A stretch of 40,961 bases of DNA from a virus. Shown here one piece after another: positions 21,774-29,868 of this stretch; position 1 is the stretch's first letter, and the number at the start of each line of letters is the position of its first letter. Under the pieces are notes generated by a model. It was given only the letters and a program-made list of their open reading frames with translations. It was not told where the DNA came from and searched no databases. Where the stretch lies: positions 1 to 40,961 of IMG/VR virus record IMGVR_UViG_3300025896_000054, one strand, 5' to 3'. The translations under genes were made by a program, and so were the position numbers.

Positions 21774-22064
21774 ATGAGAAAACACAACGCCAGACATCTA
21801 CTTGCAACGCTCGCAGCACTTGCCATTGCCCCGTCAGTTCAATCGAATGTGATGACGTTGCATACTGCGCCAGGAGCAAGCATCAACGCAGCACGTGCCG
21901 CTATCGCTGCTCCGTCGCGAGTTCGGCGGCAATCACCCTTGTTGCTGCGCGGCAATCTGTATCGCAGCGCGGGCCTGTTCAAGCATTGCGATATGAACCA
22001 GCGCCAACGCCGCAAGTTCAACCGGCAGCGCAACGCGGCAGGGATCAAAAAAGCCTTCGCGTAA
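21774..22064 (+). CDS. Small basic protein with possible signal sequence
   Basis: A 96-residue protein. Its N-terminus MRKHNARHLLATLAALAIAP looks like a signal peptide, with a possible cleavage after VQS near residue 24. The rest is basic (NQRQRRKFNRQRNAAGIKKA) with a single Cys-His pair (KHCD). A secreted or membrane-targeted basic protein inside a head operon is unexpected. The hydrophobic start may instead be a buried helix. No family is recognised. Confidence 0.5.
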   Translation: MRKHNARHLLATLAALAIAPSVQSNVMTLHTAPGASINAARAAIAAPSRVRRQSPLLLRGNLYRSAGLFKHCDMNQRQRRKFNRQRNAAGIKKAFA

Positions 22065-22085
22065 ATCATCAACCAACCAGATATC

Positions 22086-23051
22086 ATGTACATCAAGAAC
22101 AGATTCATTTTCGGAGAAGAGGGCGGCGACGGCGGCAGCAATGGAGGCGGGCAAACGCTTCTCGGCAGTGCGGCAGGCGCGGCGGATGGCGGTCAACAGC
22201 AACAGCAGCAAGGCGGCGACGAAGGCTCGAAGGCGTATGATTTCCGGTCGTCGCTCGGCGAGGACGGCAACTTTCGGCAAGGCTGGACAAACGACCTGCC
22301 CGACGACCTGAAGGCCGCAAACACCATCCTTGGCAAGTACCCGAATCCCGTCGAAATGGCGCGCGGACTGGTGAACGCGAACAAGCTCATTGGACAAAAG
22401 ACCACGCTCAAGGCCCCGGCTCCAGATGCCAAGCCGGAGGAGGTCGAGAAGTTCAACGCGCAGATTCGTGACGTGCTCGGCGTTCCTCAAAAGGTCGATG
22501 ACTACAAGCTCGAAAAGCCTGCCTCGATTCCCGAGGGGCTGACCTGGAACGAGGAGAAAGCAGCCGATTTCGTGAAGTTGGCGCACTCGCTGAACATCCC
22601 TCCAGCGGCTGCGAACAAAATCGCAGAGTGGCAGATGGCAAACATGGGCGACGCCGTGAAGCAGGGGCAGGCGCAAATTGACGCCTGGGTTCAAGGCCAG
22701 CAAGCCGAACTAGAAAAGGACTGGGGCGCGGACTATGACGTTAACTTGGGCAAAGCGAAACGTGCGGCACAACTCGCAGGCTTCGACCTGAACGACGGCG
22801 AACTTGCGAACAATGCGAAGTTCGTGAAGGCCATGCTGACGGTATCCAGTCTCATCAAGCCGGATGCTGTCGTTGGCGCTGACAAGACGGGCATTCCGCT
22901 CGATGGCGCGGCGCAGGCTGAAGACATCCGGCGCAATCCGTCGAATCCGTGGCATGCCGCCTATAACGGCAAAGAAGGGTCTGCGCGCCAGAAGGAAGCT
23001 CAAGCGCTGATGATGCGTCTTCAGGGCATCAAGGAGGATGCTGCGGCATGA
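22086..23051 (+). CDS. Scaffolding protein
   Basis: A 321-residue acidic protein. The N-terminus is Gly/Gln-rich (GGQQQQQQGGDEG). A helical core follows (LKAANTILGKYPNPVEMARG, LVNANKLIGQKTTLKAPAPD, then LGVPQKVDDYKLEKP) and matches the usual phage scaffold or capsid-assembly pattern with the 'G-x-P-x-x-x-x-x-Y' segment. The C-terminus is RNPSNPWHAAYNGKEGSARQ, then EAQALMMRL. It would direct coat assembly and leave before maturation. Normally the capsid gene follows at once; here a reversed cassette intervenes. Confidence 0.82.
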   Translation: MYIKNRFIFGEEGGDGGSNGGGQTLLGSAAGAADGGQQQQQQGGDEGSKAYDFRSSLGEDGNFRQGWTNDLPDDLKAANTILGKYPNPVEMARGLVNANKLIGQKTTLKAPAPDAKPEEVEKFNAQIRDVLGVPQKVDDYKLEKPASIPEGLTWNEEKAADFVKLAHSLNIPPAAANKIAEWQMANMGDAVKQGQAQIDAWVQGQQAELEKDWGADYDVNLGKAKRAAQLAGFDLNDGELANNAKFVKAMLTVSSLIKPDAVVGADKTGIPLDGAAQAEDIRRNPSNPWHAAYNGKEGSARQKEAQALMMRLQGIKEDAAA

Positions 23052-23142
23052 GCACGCGAATCGTGGCTCGGTAGGTGAATCCTGCTTTACCGCCGCACAT
23101 GGGGCAGCATTCCAAATCGAAAATAGTTGTCGGCTCAGTCAT
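23029..23142 (-). CDS. Mini zinc-ribbon protein (37 aa)
   Basis: It encodes MTEPTTIFDLECCPMCGGKA, then GFTYRATIRV and a short tail. The ECCPMCGGKAGF segment is a clear CPxCG zinc half-site like that of Lar-type proteins, but the second pair is missing. It overlaps the 3' end of the scaffold gene by 23 bases, tail to tail. It is the last gene of a minus-strand cassette. It may be a truncated Lar-like gene or a functional mini-protein that dimerises around zinc. Confidence 0.5.
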   Translation of the reverse strand: MTEPTTIFDLECCPMCGGKAGFTYRATIRVLMPQHPP

Positions 23143-23177
23143 TGGCTGGTGTGGCTTGCGGGTTCAAGGCGGGGTGA

Positions 23178-23849
23178 TTACTCAGCGTCAATTCTGCGTG
23201 TGGCTGCAATCTTAAGCAGGAGGTCGCGAAATTCCACGGGGGTGTGGATTCGTGGCGTGCTGTTGGCGCCGCCGCCGCGTGCTCCAACTTCACCCAAGCG
23301 CTTCGCTCTTTTCAGTCCCATGCGCTCGACCACGGCGGGGTCGTATTGCGCCTCGGAGTGTCCCCAATGGAGTTCCGGCAGTTCTACCCCGAAGGCATAG
23401 AGCAGCGTCGGCTTGCGGGCGTAGTGGCCATACTTGCCCTGCTCCACGCAACACGTCCAGCCGCCCAGTGTGTCGGCGGCGATCCATCCACCAGTGCGCG
23501 GCGGGACGTTAAGCCCGAAGTGAGGCCAAGCATGGCTTTGCCATGGATGTTCTAGAATACCACCGAATTTCCGCACAGCGGCGAGCGCGGCGGCAAAGCA
23601 TCCGCTATCGTCCCCTTTCTTCTTGCGGACGCCGGTTAGCTTCACTGTGAGCGGTTGACCGAACCACATTTTCCCCCAGCGCTGGCAGGGAGGATGCGCC
23701 ACAACCGGCCACGGGCCATTGTAGAGTCTCGCGTCGCGCTGTTCGGGCCACGCGTCCACGTTTGGCATGCCTGAATAACACCCATCGGACTGCACGAAAA
23801 GGGCAGCGATTGTCTGGCGATCTAGCGGAAGTTGTGATTGATGGTCCAT
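23178..23849 (-). CDS. C5-methyltransferase-like protein (minimal)
   Basis: A 223-residue protein. It has VVAHPPCQRWGKMW (PPC at 53-55, like motif IV of cytosine-C5 methyltransferases), GGILEHPWQSHAW (E100 in the place of motif VI), and QGKYGHYARKPTLLYAFG (137-154, recalling motif VIII). The SAM-binding 'FxGxG' start and a target recognition domain are not evident. It may be a catalytically reduced relative, a protein that mimics or protects DNA sites, or an enzyme of another specificity. It is transcribed against the flanking head operon. Confidence 0.6.
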   Translation of the reverse strand: MDHQSQLPLDRQTIAALFVQSDGCYSGMPNVDAWPEQRDARLYNGPWPVVAHPPCQRWGKMWFGQPLTVKLTGVRKKKGDDSGCFAAALAAVRKFGGILEHPWQSHAWPHFGLNVPPRTGGWIAADTLGGWTCCVEQGKYGHYARKPTLLYAFGVELPELHWGHSEAQYDPAVVERMGLKRAKRLGEVGARGGGANSTPRIHTPVEFRDLLLKIAATRRIDAE

Positions 23850-23893
23850 GTTGGTCGGTTAATCAGTTCGTAGCATCTCAGGCTTTGTTGTGT

Positions 23894-24208
23894 TCACCAT
23901 CCTTCCCATTCTGGCATCGTTTCTGGTTTCGGGATGGGCAGACAGAGGTCGAAGTCTTCTGGCACATCGGTGGGGAGATTGCATGAGTCCACACATGCAA
24001 GGCATGTCCAGCCTTCGGGGGTCTGCTTGAGTAGCGCGACGTGACCAGTGTATTCAACTGCCAGGGCTTTACTGAGACTGTCAATCTCCCGCTTCACATC
24101 GGCGATATGTGTTTGCATTCGCGATCTCACCCGTTCGAGTCGAGTCCGCAGAATGTGGTCTTGTTTCAGCACTTGGGCTGTTTGAAGGTGGGCTTCGTCT
24201 GTTCTCAT
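23894..24208 (-). CDS. Coiled-coil hypothetical protein, cassette gene
   Basis: A 104-residue protein beginning MRTDEAHLQTAQVLKQDHIL. Residues 1-50 are a likely coiled coil. The C-terminal half has WTCLACVDSC, a possible metal site, and an acidic Pro-rich end (MPEWEGW). It is the first gene of the minus-strand cassette between scaffold and capsid. The family is not recognised. Confidence 0.55.
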   Translation of the reverse strand: MRTDEAHLQTAQVLKQDHILRTRLERVRSRMQTHIADVKREIDSLSKALAVEYTGHVALLKQTPEGWTCLACVDSCNLPTDVPEDFDLCLPIPKPETMPEWEGW

Positions 24209-24464
24209 GGTCGTGTTTGTGGTTATCTGTCGTTCATCATCTCAGGCAAACCCCTCCCTCCTCCCCACGACAAGCGGAGAGAATGAGGGGAACCCAGCCA
24301 GGCCTTGTTTATCCTCGCGCCAGCACGGTATTTGACCGCTCCCTGCGAGTAGTTCAAGAGTTGACGCGATGAACAGCACTGGCTTTCTCACGGCCTGCAT
24401 TGTCGCGTTGCTGGCGTCTCCGCTTCGCTGTCCTGTTTGATTGACGTTGGACAAGTAACAACGC
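24209..24464. other. Non-coding stretch between cassette and terminator
   Basis: No convincing gene is seen on either strand. A promoter for the leftward cassette must lie here or nearby, but no clear pair of boxes stands out. On the plus strand a 23-codon frame at 24369-24440 encodes a hydrophobic peptide (MNSTGFLTACIVALLASPLR) ending 25 bases before a terminator hairpin. It could be a small membrane peptide, but the ribosome site is poor and chance is likely. Confidence 0.4.
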
Positions 24465-24498
24465 AAAAAAGCCGACCTCTGGCGGAAGATCGGCTTTT
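24465..24498. terminator. Bidirectional intrinsic terminator
   Basis: AAAAGCCGA at 24467-24475 pairs with TCGGCTTTT at 24490-24498 around a 14-base loop. The A-run before and T-run after mean it can work on both strands. It lies upstream of the capsid promoter candidate, separating the cassette from the capsid operon. Confidence 0.65.
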
Positions 24499-24609
24499 CG
24501 CGGTGTTCTCTGAAAAGAGTTCGCTGTTCAAGGGCGATGGTTCCCGCCAGAGAACAACCTATTTGCTGGCGCGATTCTGCCACATCCGAAAACCGGCGCA
24601 AGTTTTAAT

Positions 24610-24638
24610 TTGACATTCGCCCCGCTAATCCATCAAAT
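24610..24638 (+). promoter_or_regulatory. Candidate sigma70-type promoter for capsid operon
   Basis: A perfect -35 TTGACA (24610-24615) is followed after 17 bases by TCAAAT (24633-24638), four of six matches to the -10. It lies just after the bidirectional terminator and 145 bases before the capsid ATG, leaving a long leader in which I see no gene. A dedicated promoter makes sense because the reversed cassette cuts the head operon. Confidence 0.45.
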
Positions 24639-24782
24639 CGGCGTCAGAGTCAGAACGGCCAGCGATGGCACCCGTTCAAACCAGTAGCGGCCTTCCTATG
24701 GAGATACCCGCGAGAGGACAACAATCCCGGCAATCAGGACTCTGGATCGCCAATCTCGCAATCAACAATCTCCATTACGGCT

Positions 24783-25676
24783 ATGTCCGCACTCACCTCC
24801 TACTACGAAACCGAGTTTTCCAAGAACTGGGAACTCAAAGCTCAGCAGAAAGATTCCCGCCTCGGTATGGCGGTCACGCAAACCACCATCACCGGCAAGC
24901 GTCGCAAGTTCAACCAGCTCGACAACGGCTCGATGACTGAAGTAACGACCCGCAAGGGCGACACTCCAGACGGCGACTCGACCGGCTCCGAATACTGGAT
25001 CTACCGGCGCAAATTCGAGCGCGTTATCACCTGGGACGAAGACGACGAAATGCAGCTCGGCACCATCGCGCTTCCTGATAGCGAGGAAAATCAGTCCCTC
25101 GTCAACGCCAGCAACCGGACGAAGGACGACGTGATCATTTCGGCCTTCGACGCTACTCGCTACATCGGCGAGGACGGCACCACGACCGACGCTTTTGATA
25201 CCGCCTATCAGGTGGCAGTCGATTACGTCGCCAGTGGTTCCACGGCGAACAGCGGTATCACCGTTGCGAAGGTTCTCCAGGCGAAGAAGATCCTCGATGA
25301 AGGCGAAATTGACGACGACGACCGCTATTTCGCGATCTCGGCTCAGCAGTTGCAAGACATGCTCCTGCTTACCCAGGTTACCAGCGCGGATTACGCCAGC
25401 GTTAAGGCCCTCGTTGAAGGCAAGGCCGAACGCTTCGCAGGGTTCAACTTCATCCGCTCTGAGCGCTTGACGTTGAACAGTGGCACCGACGTTCGCACCT
25501 GCTTCGCTTGGGCCAAGTCCGGCATCAAGTTCGCGGATGGCGGTCGAAACACTCACATCGACATGCTCCCAGGCCGTCGTCACTGCAAGCAGCTTCGCGG
25601 CGTCTATCGCTGCGGCGCTGTCCGCACCGAGTCGCCCCGTGTCGTTCGCGTCTATGCGGACGAAAGCCCGTCATAA
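24783..25676 (+). CDS. Major capsid protein
   Basis: A 297-residue protein beginning MSALTSYYETEFSKNWELKA. It has DSRLGMAVTQTTITGKRRKF, then VITWDEDDEMQLGTIALPDS, and a C-terminal VYADESPS. The pattern of an early helix, strand-rich middle and 'R-Y-I-G' loop (SAFDATRYIGEDG) fits coat proteins of podoviruses with this portal family. It should be the most abundant virion protein. It follows scaffold once the inserted cassette is ignored, and is followed by a strong hairpin. The ATG at 24783 has a G-poor leader. Confidence 0.82.
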   Translation: MSALTSYYETEFSKNWELKAQQKDSRLGMAVTQTTITGKRRKFNQLDNGSMTEVTTRKGDTPDGDSTGSEYWIYRRKFERVITWDEDDEMQLGTIALPDSEENQSLVNASNRTKDDVIISAFDATRYIGEDGTTTDAFDTAYQVAVDYVASGSTANSGITVAKVLQAKKILDEGEIDDDDRYFAISAQQLQDMLLLTQVTSADYASVKALVEGKAERFAGFNFIRSERLTLNSGTDVRTCFAWAKSGIKFADGGRNTHIDMLPGRRHCKQLRGVYRCGAVRTESPRVVRVYADESPS

Positions 25677-25685
25677 TCTGAACTC

Positions 25686-25721
25686 GGCGGGAGGCGTCAA
25701 AACCTCCCGCCACTTCCTTTT
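25686..25721 (+). terminator. Hairpin terminator/attenuator after capsid gene
   Basis: GGCGGGAGG at 25686-25694 pairs perfectly with CCTCCCGCC at 25703-25711 around an 8-base loop, followed six bases later by a T-run. It lies 9 bases after the capsid stop and should partly reduce transcription into the downstream genes. Confidence 0.6.
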
Positions 25722-25754
25722 TCACTCACTCAAACAATTCATTCCTGAACCGTT

Positions 25755-26219
25755 ATGGCTTCCGTTTACACTACCTTCGCAACCGCTCAGTTGGCCGCTC
25801 TGTCCGACATGAGCCAAGCTCCAAATCAAAAACAGGCGGGCGGCAATCTGCACGTCATTCAAGTCAGCAAGACGGCATACACCGCCGCGACTGCTGACCC
25901 TCTCTATCTCGTGCGACTGCCGAAAGGCGCGCGCGTGATTCCGCAACTCTGCCAAGTCGATCACACCGATCCTGGCGATGCCTGCACGGGCACCGTCGGC
26001 TACATCTACGACGACGCGACGGGCGACGCTGACGGCTACTCCACCGGCCTTGTGCTTGGCGGCTCGGCTGGCTTCGAGAACTTCGCGACCACGTCGGGCG
26101 CGGCAGGTATCACGCCTGTCACGCTGACGGATGACGCCTGGGTCTATGTGACCTGGGGCACCGTCACAAACGGCGCGTCGCACTCGCAGACCTGGACGAT
26201 TGTTTACAGTCTCGCCTAA
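25755..26219 (+). CDS. Capsid decoration-like structural protein
   Basis: A 154-residue protein beginning MASVYTTFATAQLAALSDMS. It is strand-rich and Gly/Thr-rich (GARVIPQLCQVDHTDPGDAC, then DDAWVYVTWGTVTNGASHSQ, ending TWTIVYSLA), like small virion proteins encoded right after the capsid gene. Between capsid and tail-tube genes, and bracketed by two terminator hairpins, it is likely made in high amounts. A head-decoration role is inferred. Confidence 0.6.
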   Translation: MASVYTTFATAQLAALSDMSQAPNQKQAGGNLHVIQVSKTAYTAATADPLYLVRLPKGARVIPQLCQVDHTDPGDACTGTVGYIYDDATGDADGYSTGLVLGGSAGFENFATTSGAAGITPVTLTDDAWVYVTWGTVTNGASHSQTWTIVYSLA

Positions 26220-26255
26220 GTCCGTCAATTTGTCGCTTGGTTGGTGACATCCTCG

Positions 26256-26293
26256 CCCCGTCGTCCTTTGCTCATTGGGGCGGCGGGGTTTTT
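26256..26293 (+). terminator. Intrinsic terminator after decoration-like gene
   Basis: A 10-base-pair stem pairs 26256-26265 (CCCCGTCGTC) with 26279-26288 (GGCGGCGGGG), including two G-U pairs, followed by five T at 26289-26293. It lies 36 bases after the stop and 19 before the next ATG. Confidence 0.75.
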
Positions 26294-26311
26294 CACAATG
26301 AGATTTGAGCC

Positions 26312-27145
26312 ATGACGAAAACCGAAATCTGCAACCTTGCCCTGTCCCTCGTCTCAGCCAATACGGCGACCGACATCGACACGGATTCGACTCCTCAAGC
26401 GGAAGCAGTTCGGCGTTGGTTTGCCCCTGCTCGTGACGAGTGCCTCGCGTCACACCCCTGGAACTTCGCCATGAAGCGCGGTTTCCTGACTCTGACGTGG
26501 ACCGACTTTTCAGGCGTGGCACTGGCAGATGCGGGCGCAAGTGACGAAATTCGCGTGACTGCCACGGCTCACGGACTCTCGACTGGCGACCGAATCCACA
26601 TTCAAGACGTGGGAGGCGTTCCGGCTGCAAATGGCACTTGGCGAATCACGGTAATCGACCCTGACACCTTCGACCTCGACGGCTCGGTGTTCTCAGGAGC
26701 GCACATAAGCGGAGCAGGCGAGTGGATTCTCGCGCCTCTGCACGGCTGGGGGTATCGCCATGCCATCCCTTCCGACTGCCTGCGCGTTGTGCGCGTGAAC
26801 GGCGAGGATGGCAACGAGGAAGATTCCGCGCCCTACGCCATCGAGGCGGGTTACATCCTGTCCGACGACATCGAGCTTGAACTCACCTACGTTTACCAGC
26901 ACACGACCGTTACGACCTGGACGCAGGACTTTATCAACGCCTACGCCTTCCTTCTCGCTTCCTACATCGCTCCCGAAATCATCAAGAGCACGGAGCGCGG
27001 CGAACAGATGCGCCGACAGTTTGAAGGAATCATCGGCCCGCAGGCTCGCAGGAATGATGCGCGTGCCGGGAAGGGTCGAGTTCTCCAACCGTCCTACGAT
27101 TCCGACATGATCCGAGCGCGACGCGGCCAGATTTCCACCCGATGA
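26312..27145 (+). CDS. Tail tube protein, T7 gp11-like, with inserted domain
   Basis: A 277-residue protein. Its N-terminus MTKTEICNLALSLVSANTAT and SHPWNFAMKRGFLTL, and the later GWGYRHAIPSDCLRVVRVNG, match tail tubular protein A (adaptor that joins portal and nozzle). Between them, about residues 70-145, lies an added strand-rich domain (VTATAHGLSTGDRIHIQDVG, then PAANGTWRITVIDPDTFDLD) of a type found as an insertion in many phage tail proteins. The C-terminus is basic. It overlaps the nozzle gene by 4 bases. Confidence 0.82.
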   Translation: MTKTEICNLALSLVSANTATDIDTDSTPQAEAVRRWFAPARDECLASHPWNFAMKRGFLTLTWTDFSGVALADAGASDEIRVTATAHGLSTGDRIHIQDVGGVPAANGTWRITVIDPDTFDLDGSVFSGAHISGAGEWILAPLHGWGYRHAIPSDCLRVVRVNGEDGNEEDSAPYAIEAGYILSDDIELELTYVYQHTTVTTWTQDFINAYAFLLASYIAPEIIKSTERGEQMRRQFEGIIGPQARRNDARAGKGRVLQPSYDSDMIRARRGQISTR

Positions 27146-29868
27146 ACTCGCTTCACGTCAACTTTAACGGCGGTCTCTACTCATCCCTGATCGAGGGGCG
27201 TGTTGATTTTGAGCAGTATCGCACCGGCTGTCTCCAGCTTGAGAACTTTGTCATTCGCCCCTACGGCGGGGCATTCAAGGCACCGGGGACGCAATACCTC
27301 GGAGAAACGAAAGACTCGACCAAAAAAAGCCGCCTGTTTCCAATTCGGGTTTCACGTCTCGAAAACTACCTGCTCGAAGTCGGCGAGGGCTACATTCGCT
27401 TTTGGCGCGAGGATGAGCCGGCCTATCTCCAGATCAAAAGTGATTACTCGGTTGTCGCTCACTCGACGGCGACGACCTACTATCTCGGCGACATCGCCTC
27501 AGACAGCGGGACGAATTACCTGCGCGTCGGCAATGACGCGGCGACTGATTCGAGCTTCGCGACGGCGCTCGCGGCTGGCTACTGGCACGCGCTGACGGGA
27601 TCCATTATCGAGTGGCCGAACGATTACGACGAGGACGAGCTAAACGACATCCAATTTCAGCAGATCAACCGCCTGCTGATCCTCGTCCATCCGAATCATC
27701 CGCCGCTGCTTATCGAGTCCGTTCCGGTCGATTCGCTCTCCTCGAACTTCATCCGCAATTCAGCATGGAGCACGGCAACGACGACGGCGGTCATGTACTC
27801 GTTTCTGGTCGGCGCGGTCGATTACACTTTCCCGCCCCTCAAAGAGCATGATCTTTCGCAGGAAATAGGCTACACTGTGACGCTGGAGTTTGACCATCTG
27901 GCGTGGGAGACAACGACAGACTACGCAGTCGGCGACATCCGCACGCAAACGAGCGTCGCTTATTACTGCGAGGAGGCGCACACTTCGGGCACGTTCGCGA
28001 CCGATCTTGCGGCGAACAAATGGCGCGTCGCGACAGGCGCGGAAATCGAGTACAAGCTCACGGCCAGCAACGCTGGGATCTTCACTGGCGTTGATGTTGG
28101 TGACAGTTTCATTATCGAGCCTGCTCTCTACCAGTCCAGCGAGGAAACCTCTGCGCGCGGCGTGTCTATTGATCTTGGTAGCGTGGCGGGACTAGCCGCC
28201 TACGCCCCAACGTCAGCCATTTTCATTCAGGGCGGCTATACGATTTCGACAGCCTGGGCGGTCAACAGCGCACCGACGTGTGCGCTTCGACTCGAACAAA
28301 GTCTCGACGGCGTGACGTTTGAGGTAATCAAGGAGTGGAATATTCGCGGCTACTACCAAGGCACGATATTGTACAAGGACGAGGGGCCGCTAGAAGGGGC
28401 TTGGTACCGTCTCTCCGGATGGTGCACGATTGGACTGGGGTATACATCCGCGTTGCTTGAGGCATCAGACGCACAAGTGAAACTGCCCTTTGATGTGCTG
28501 GCGCTCACGAGTTCCACGGTTTTGAAGGTGCGTTCTGCTCTGCCGTTCCAGTCGGTCGTTCCAGTGCAAGCCCTTGGAATTGCCACGACCTCGTTTTACA
28601 CGAATGCCTTTTCCGAAGACAACGGCTATCCCGGCGCGGTCGGCCTTCACAATCTGCGCCTCTGGTTTGGCGGCACGTCGCGCGAGCCAAATCGCGTTCG
28701 CGGTTCCGTGGTGGACGACTTTTTCAACTTCGCAACCGGCGAGGGTGACAGCGATGGATTCGACATCGTGCTCAACTCGAATGAGTCAAACCTCGTCAAA
28801 TGGATTGCCAGCTTCCGGCAAGGTCTCGTCGTCGGCACGGGCGGCGAAGAGTGGACGATTCAGGGCGGTGGCGACGGCTCCGAAGTGTTGAAGCCCTCGA
28901 ACGTGCAAGCCATCCGCAGGAATCGGGCGGGAAGCTCGAATATCCAGCCGATCCAAACCCGCGATTCTCTCCTTTGGGTATCGCCAACCGGGCGGAAGGT
29001 TTTCGAGTTTGCCTATGTGTTCACGAACGACGCGTACGAAGCGCCTGACATGACGATGCGCGCGGAGTCGATCACCGAAAGCGGCATTGTGGCGACGGCC
29101 TACCAGAGCGAGCCGGACCCGATTCTGTGGGCTGTCACGGCTGACGGGCGGCTTTTGGGCTTCTCCTACAATCGGCAGAATCAAATCACCGCATGGTTTG
29201 AGCGAACGACGAACGGGCTTTTCGAGTCCATTGCCATCGTTCGCGGCGACGGGGACGCAGATCGTGTCTGGGTGGTGGTGAAGCGGACAATCAACGGCTC
29301 AACGAAACGCTACCTGGAACGGTTCTATCCGACTGCGCAAGAGTTCGATTTCAGCACGGCAACCGACTTTTGCTATCTCGACTGCGCGAAAAAGATCACG
29401 ATGGCGAGCGGAACGGCGGTTTCCGGCCTGTCTCATCTGGAAGGCGCGGCGGTTAAAGTATGGGCGGATGGCGACACGATCGAGAGTAAGACGGTTGCCA
29501 GCGGGGCAATCACGCTCTCTGCGGCGGCAACCTCGCTATTCGTCGGACTCGCCTACACTTCCACGATTCAGCCCATGCCGCTTGAGTTCGTGCTACAGGA
29601 CGGCACCGCGCAAGGCCACAAGTTCAACGCACAGCGCATGCAGGTCTTGTTTCACAAGTCGCTCGGCGGGCAATACAAGAGCACGAGCACAGGAACGGCC
29701 TACAGTCTCGAATATCCGGCAGGCACGACAGCGGCGTTTTCTGGCCGTCGCGATCAACATCTGAAACCTGATTGGGTGGATGCCGTGACCTTGACTTTCC
29801 TGCACTCCGACCCCACGCCTTTCAACATGCTCGGCTACGTCCTCAAATCTGAACTCTCGAAATCATGA
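27142..29868 (+). CDS. Tail nozzle protein, T7 gp12-like, with inserted modules
   Basis: A 908-residue protein. It begins MNSLHVNFNGGLYSSLIEGR and has LQLENFVIRPYGGAFKAPGT, the typical N-terminal signature of tail tubular protein B. Late motifs include RLWFGGTSREPNRVRGSVVD and GLVVGTGGEEWTIQGGG. Two related carbohydrate-binding-like modules are inserted: residues about 105-155 (YYLGDIASDSGTNYL) and about 252-305 (TDYAVGDIRTQTSVAYYCEE, then HTSGTFATDLAANKW). The protein forms the tail nozzle through which DNA leaves. Confidence 0.85.
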   Translation: MNSLHVNFNGGLYSSLIEGRVDFEQYRTGCLQLENFVIRPYGGAFKAPGTQYLGETKDSTKKSRLFPIRVSRLENYLLEVGEGYIRFWREDEPAYLQIKSDYSVVAHSTATTYYLGDIASDSGTNYLRVGNDAATDSSFATALAAGYWHALTGSIIEWPNDYDEDELNDIQFQQINRLLILVHPNHPPLLIESVPVDSLSSNFIRNSAWSTATTTAVMYSFLVGAVDYTFPPLKEHDLSQEIGYTVTLEFDHLAWETTTDYAVGDIRTQTSVAYYCEEAHTSGTFATDLAANKWRVATGAEIEYKLTASNAGIFTGVDVGDSFIIEPALYQSSEETSARGVSIDLGSVAGLAAYAPTSAIFIQGGYTISTAWAVNSAPTCALRLEQSLDGVTFEVIKEWNIRGYYQGTILYKDEGPLEGAWYRLSGWCTIGLGYTSALLEASDAQVKLPFDVLALTSSTVLKVRSALPFQSVVPVQALGIATTSFYTNAFSEDNGYPGAVGLHNLRLWFGGTSREPNRVRGSVVDDFFNFATGEGDSDGFDIVLNSNESNLVKWIASFRQGLVVGTGGEEWTIQGGGDGSEVLKPSNVQAIRRNRAGSSNIQPIQTRDSLLWVSPTGRKVFEFAYVFTNDAYEAPDMTMRAESITESGIVATAYQSEPDPILWAVTADGRLLGFSYNRQNQITAWFERTTNGLFESIAIVRGDGDADRVWVVVKRTINGSTKRYLERFYPTAQEFDFSTATDFCYLDCAKKITMASGTAVSGLSHLEGAAVKVWADGDTIESKTVASGAITLSAAATSLFVGLAYTSTIQPMPLEFVLQDGTAQGHKFNAQRMQVLFHKSLGGQYKSTSTGTAYSLEYPAGTTAAFSGRRDQHLKPDWVDAVTLTFLHSDPTPFNMLGYVLKSELSKS

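Noticed and set aside
24242-24601. Minus-strand open frame across the bidirectional terminator
   Set aside because: It would be translated through a strong terminator hairpin, and the product shows no recognisable feature.
24665-24940. Plus-strand open frame overlapping the capsid gene start
   Set aside because: It reads through the capsid leader and then in the wrong frame into the capsid gene. No ribosome site and no recognisable product.
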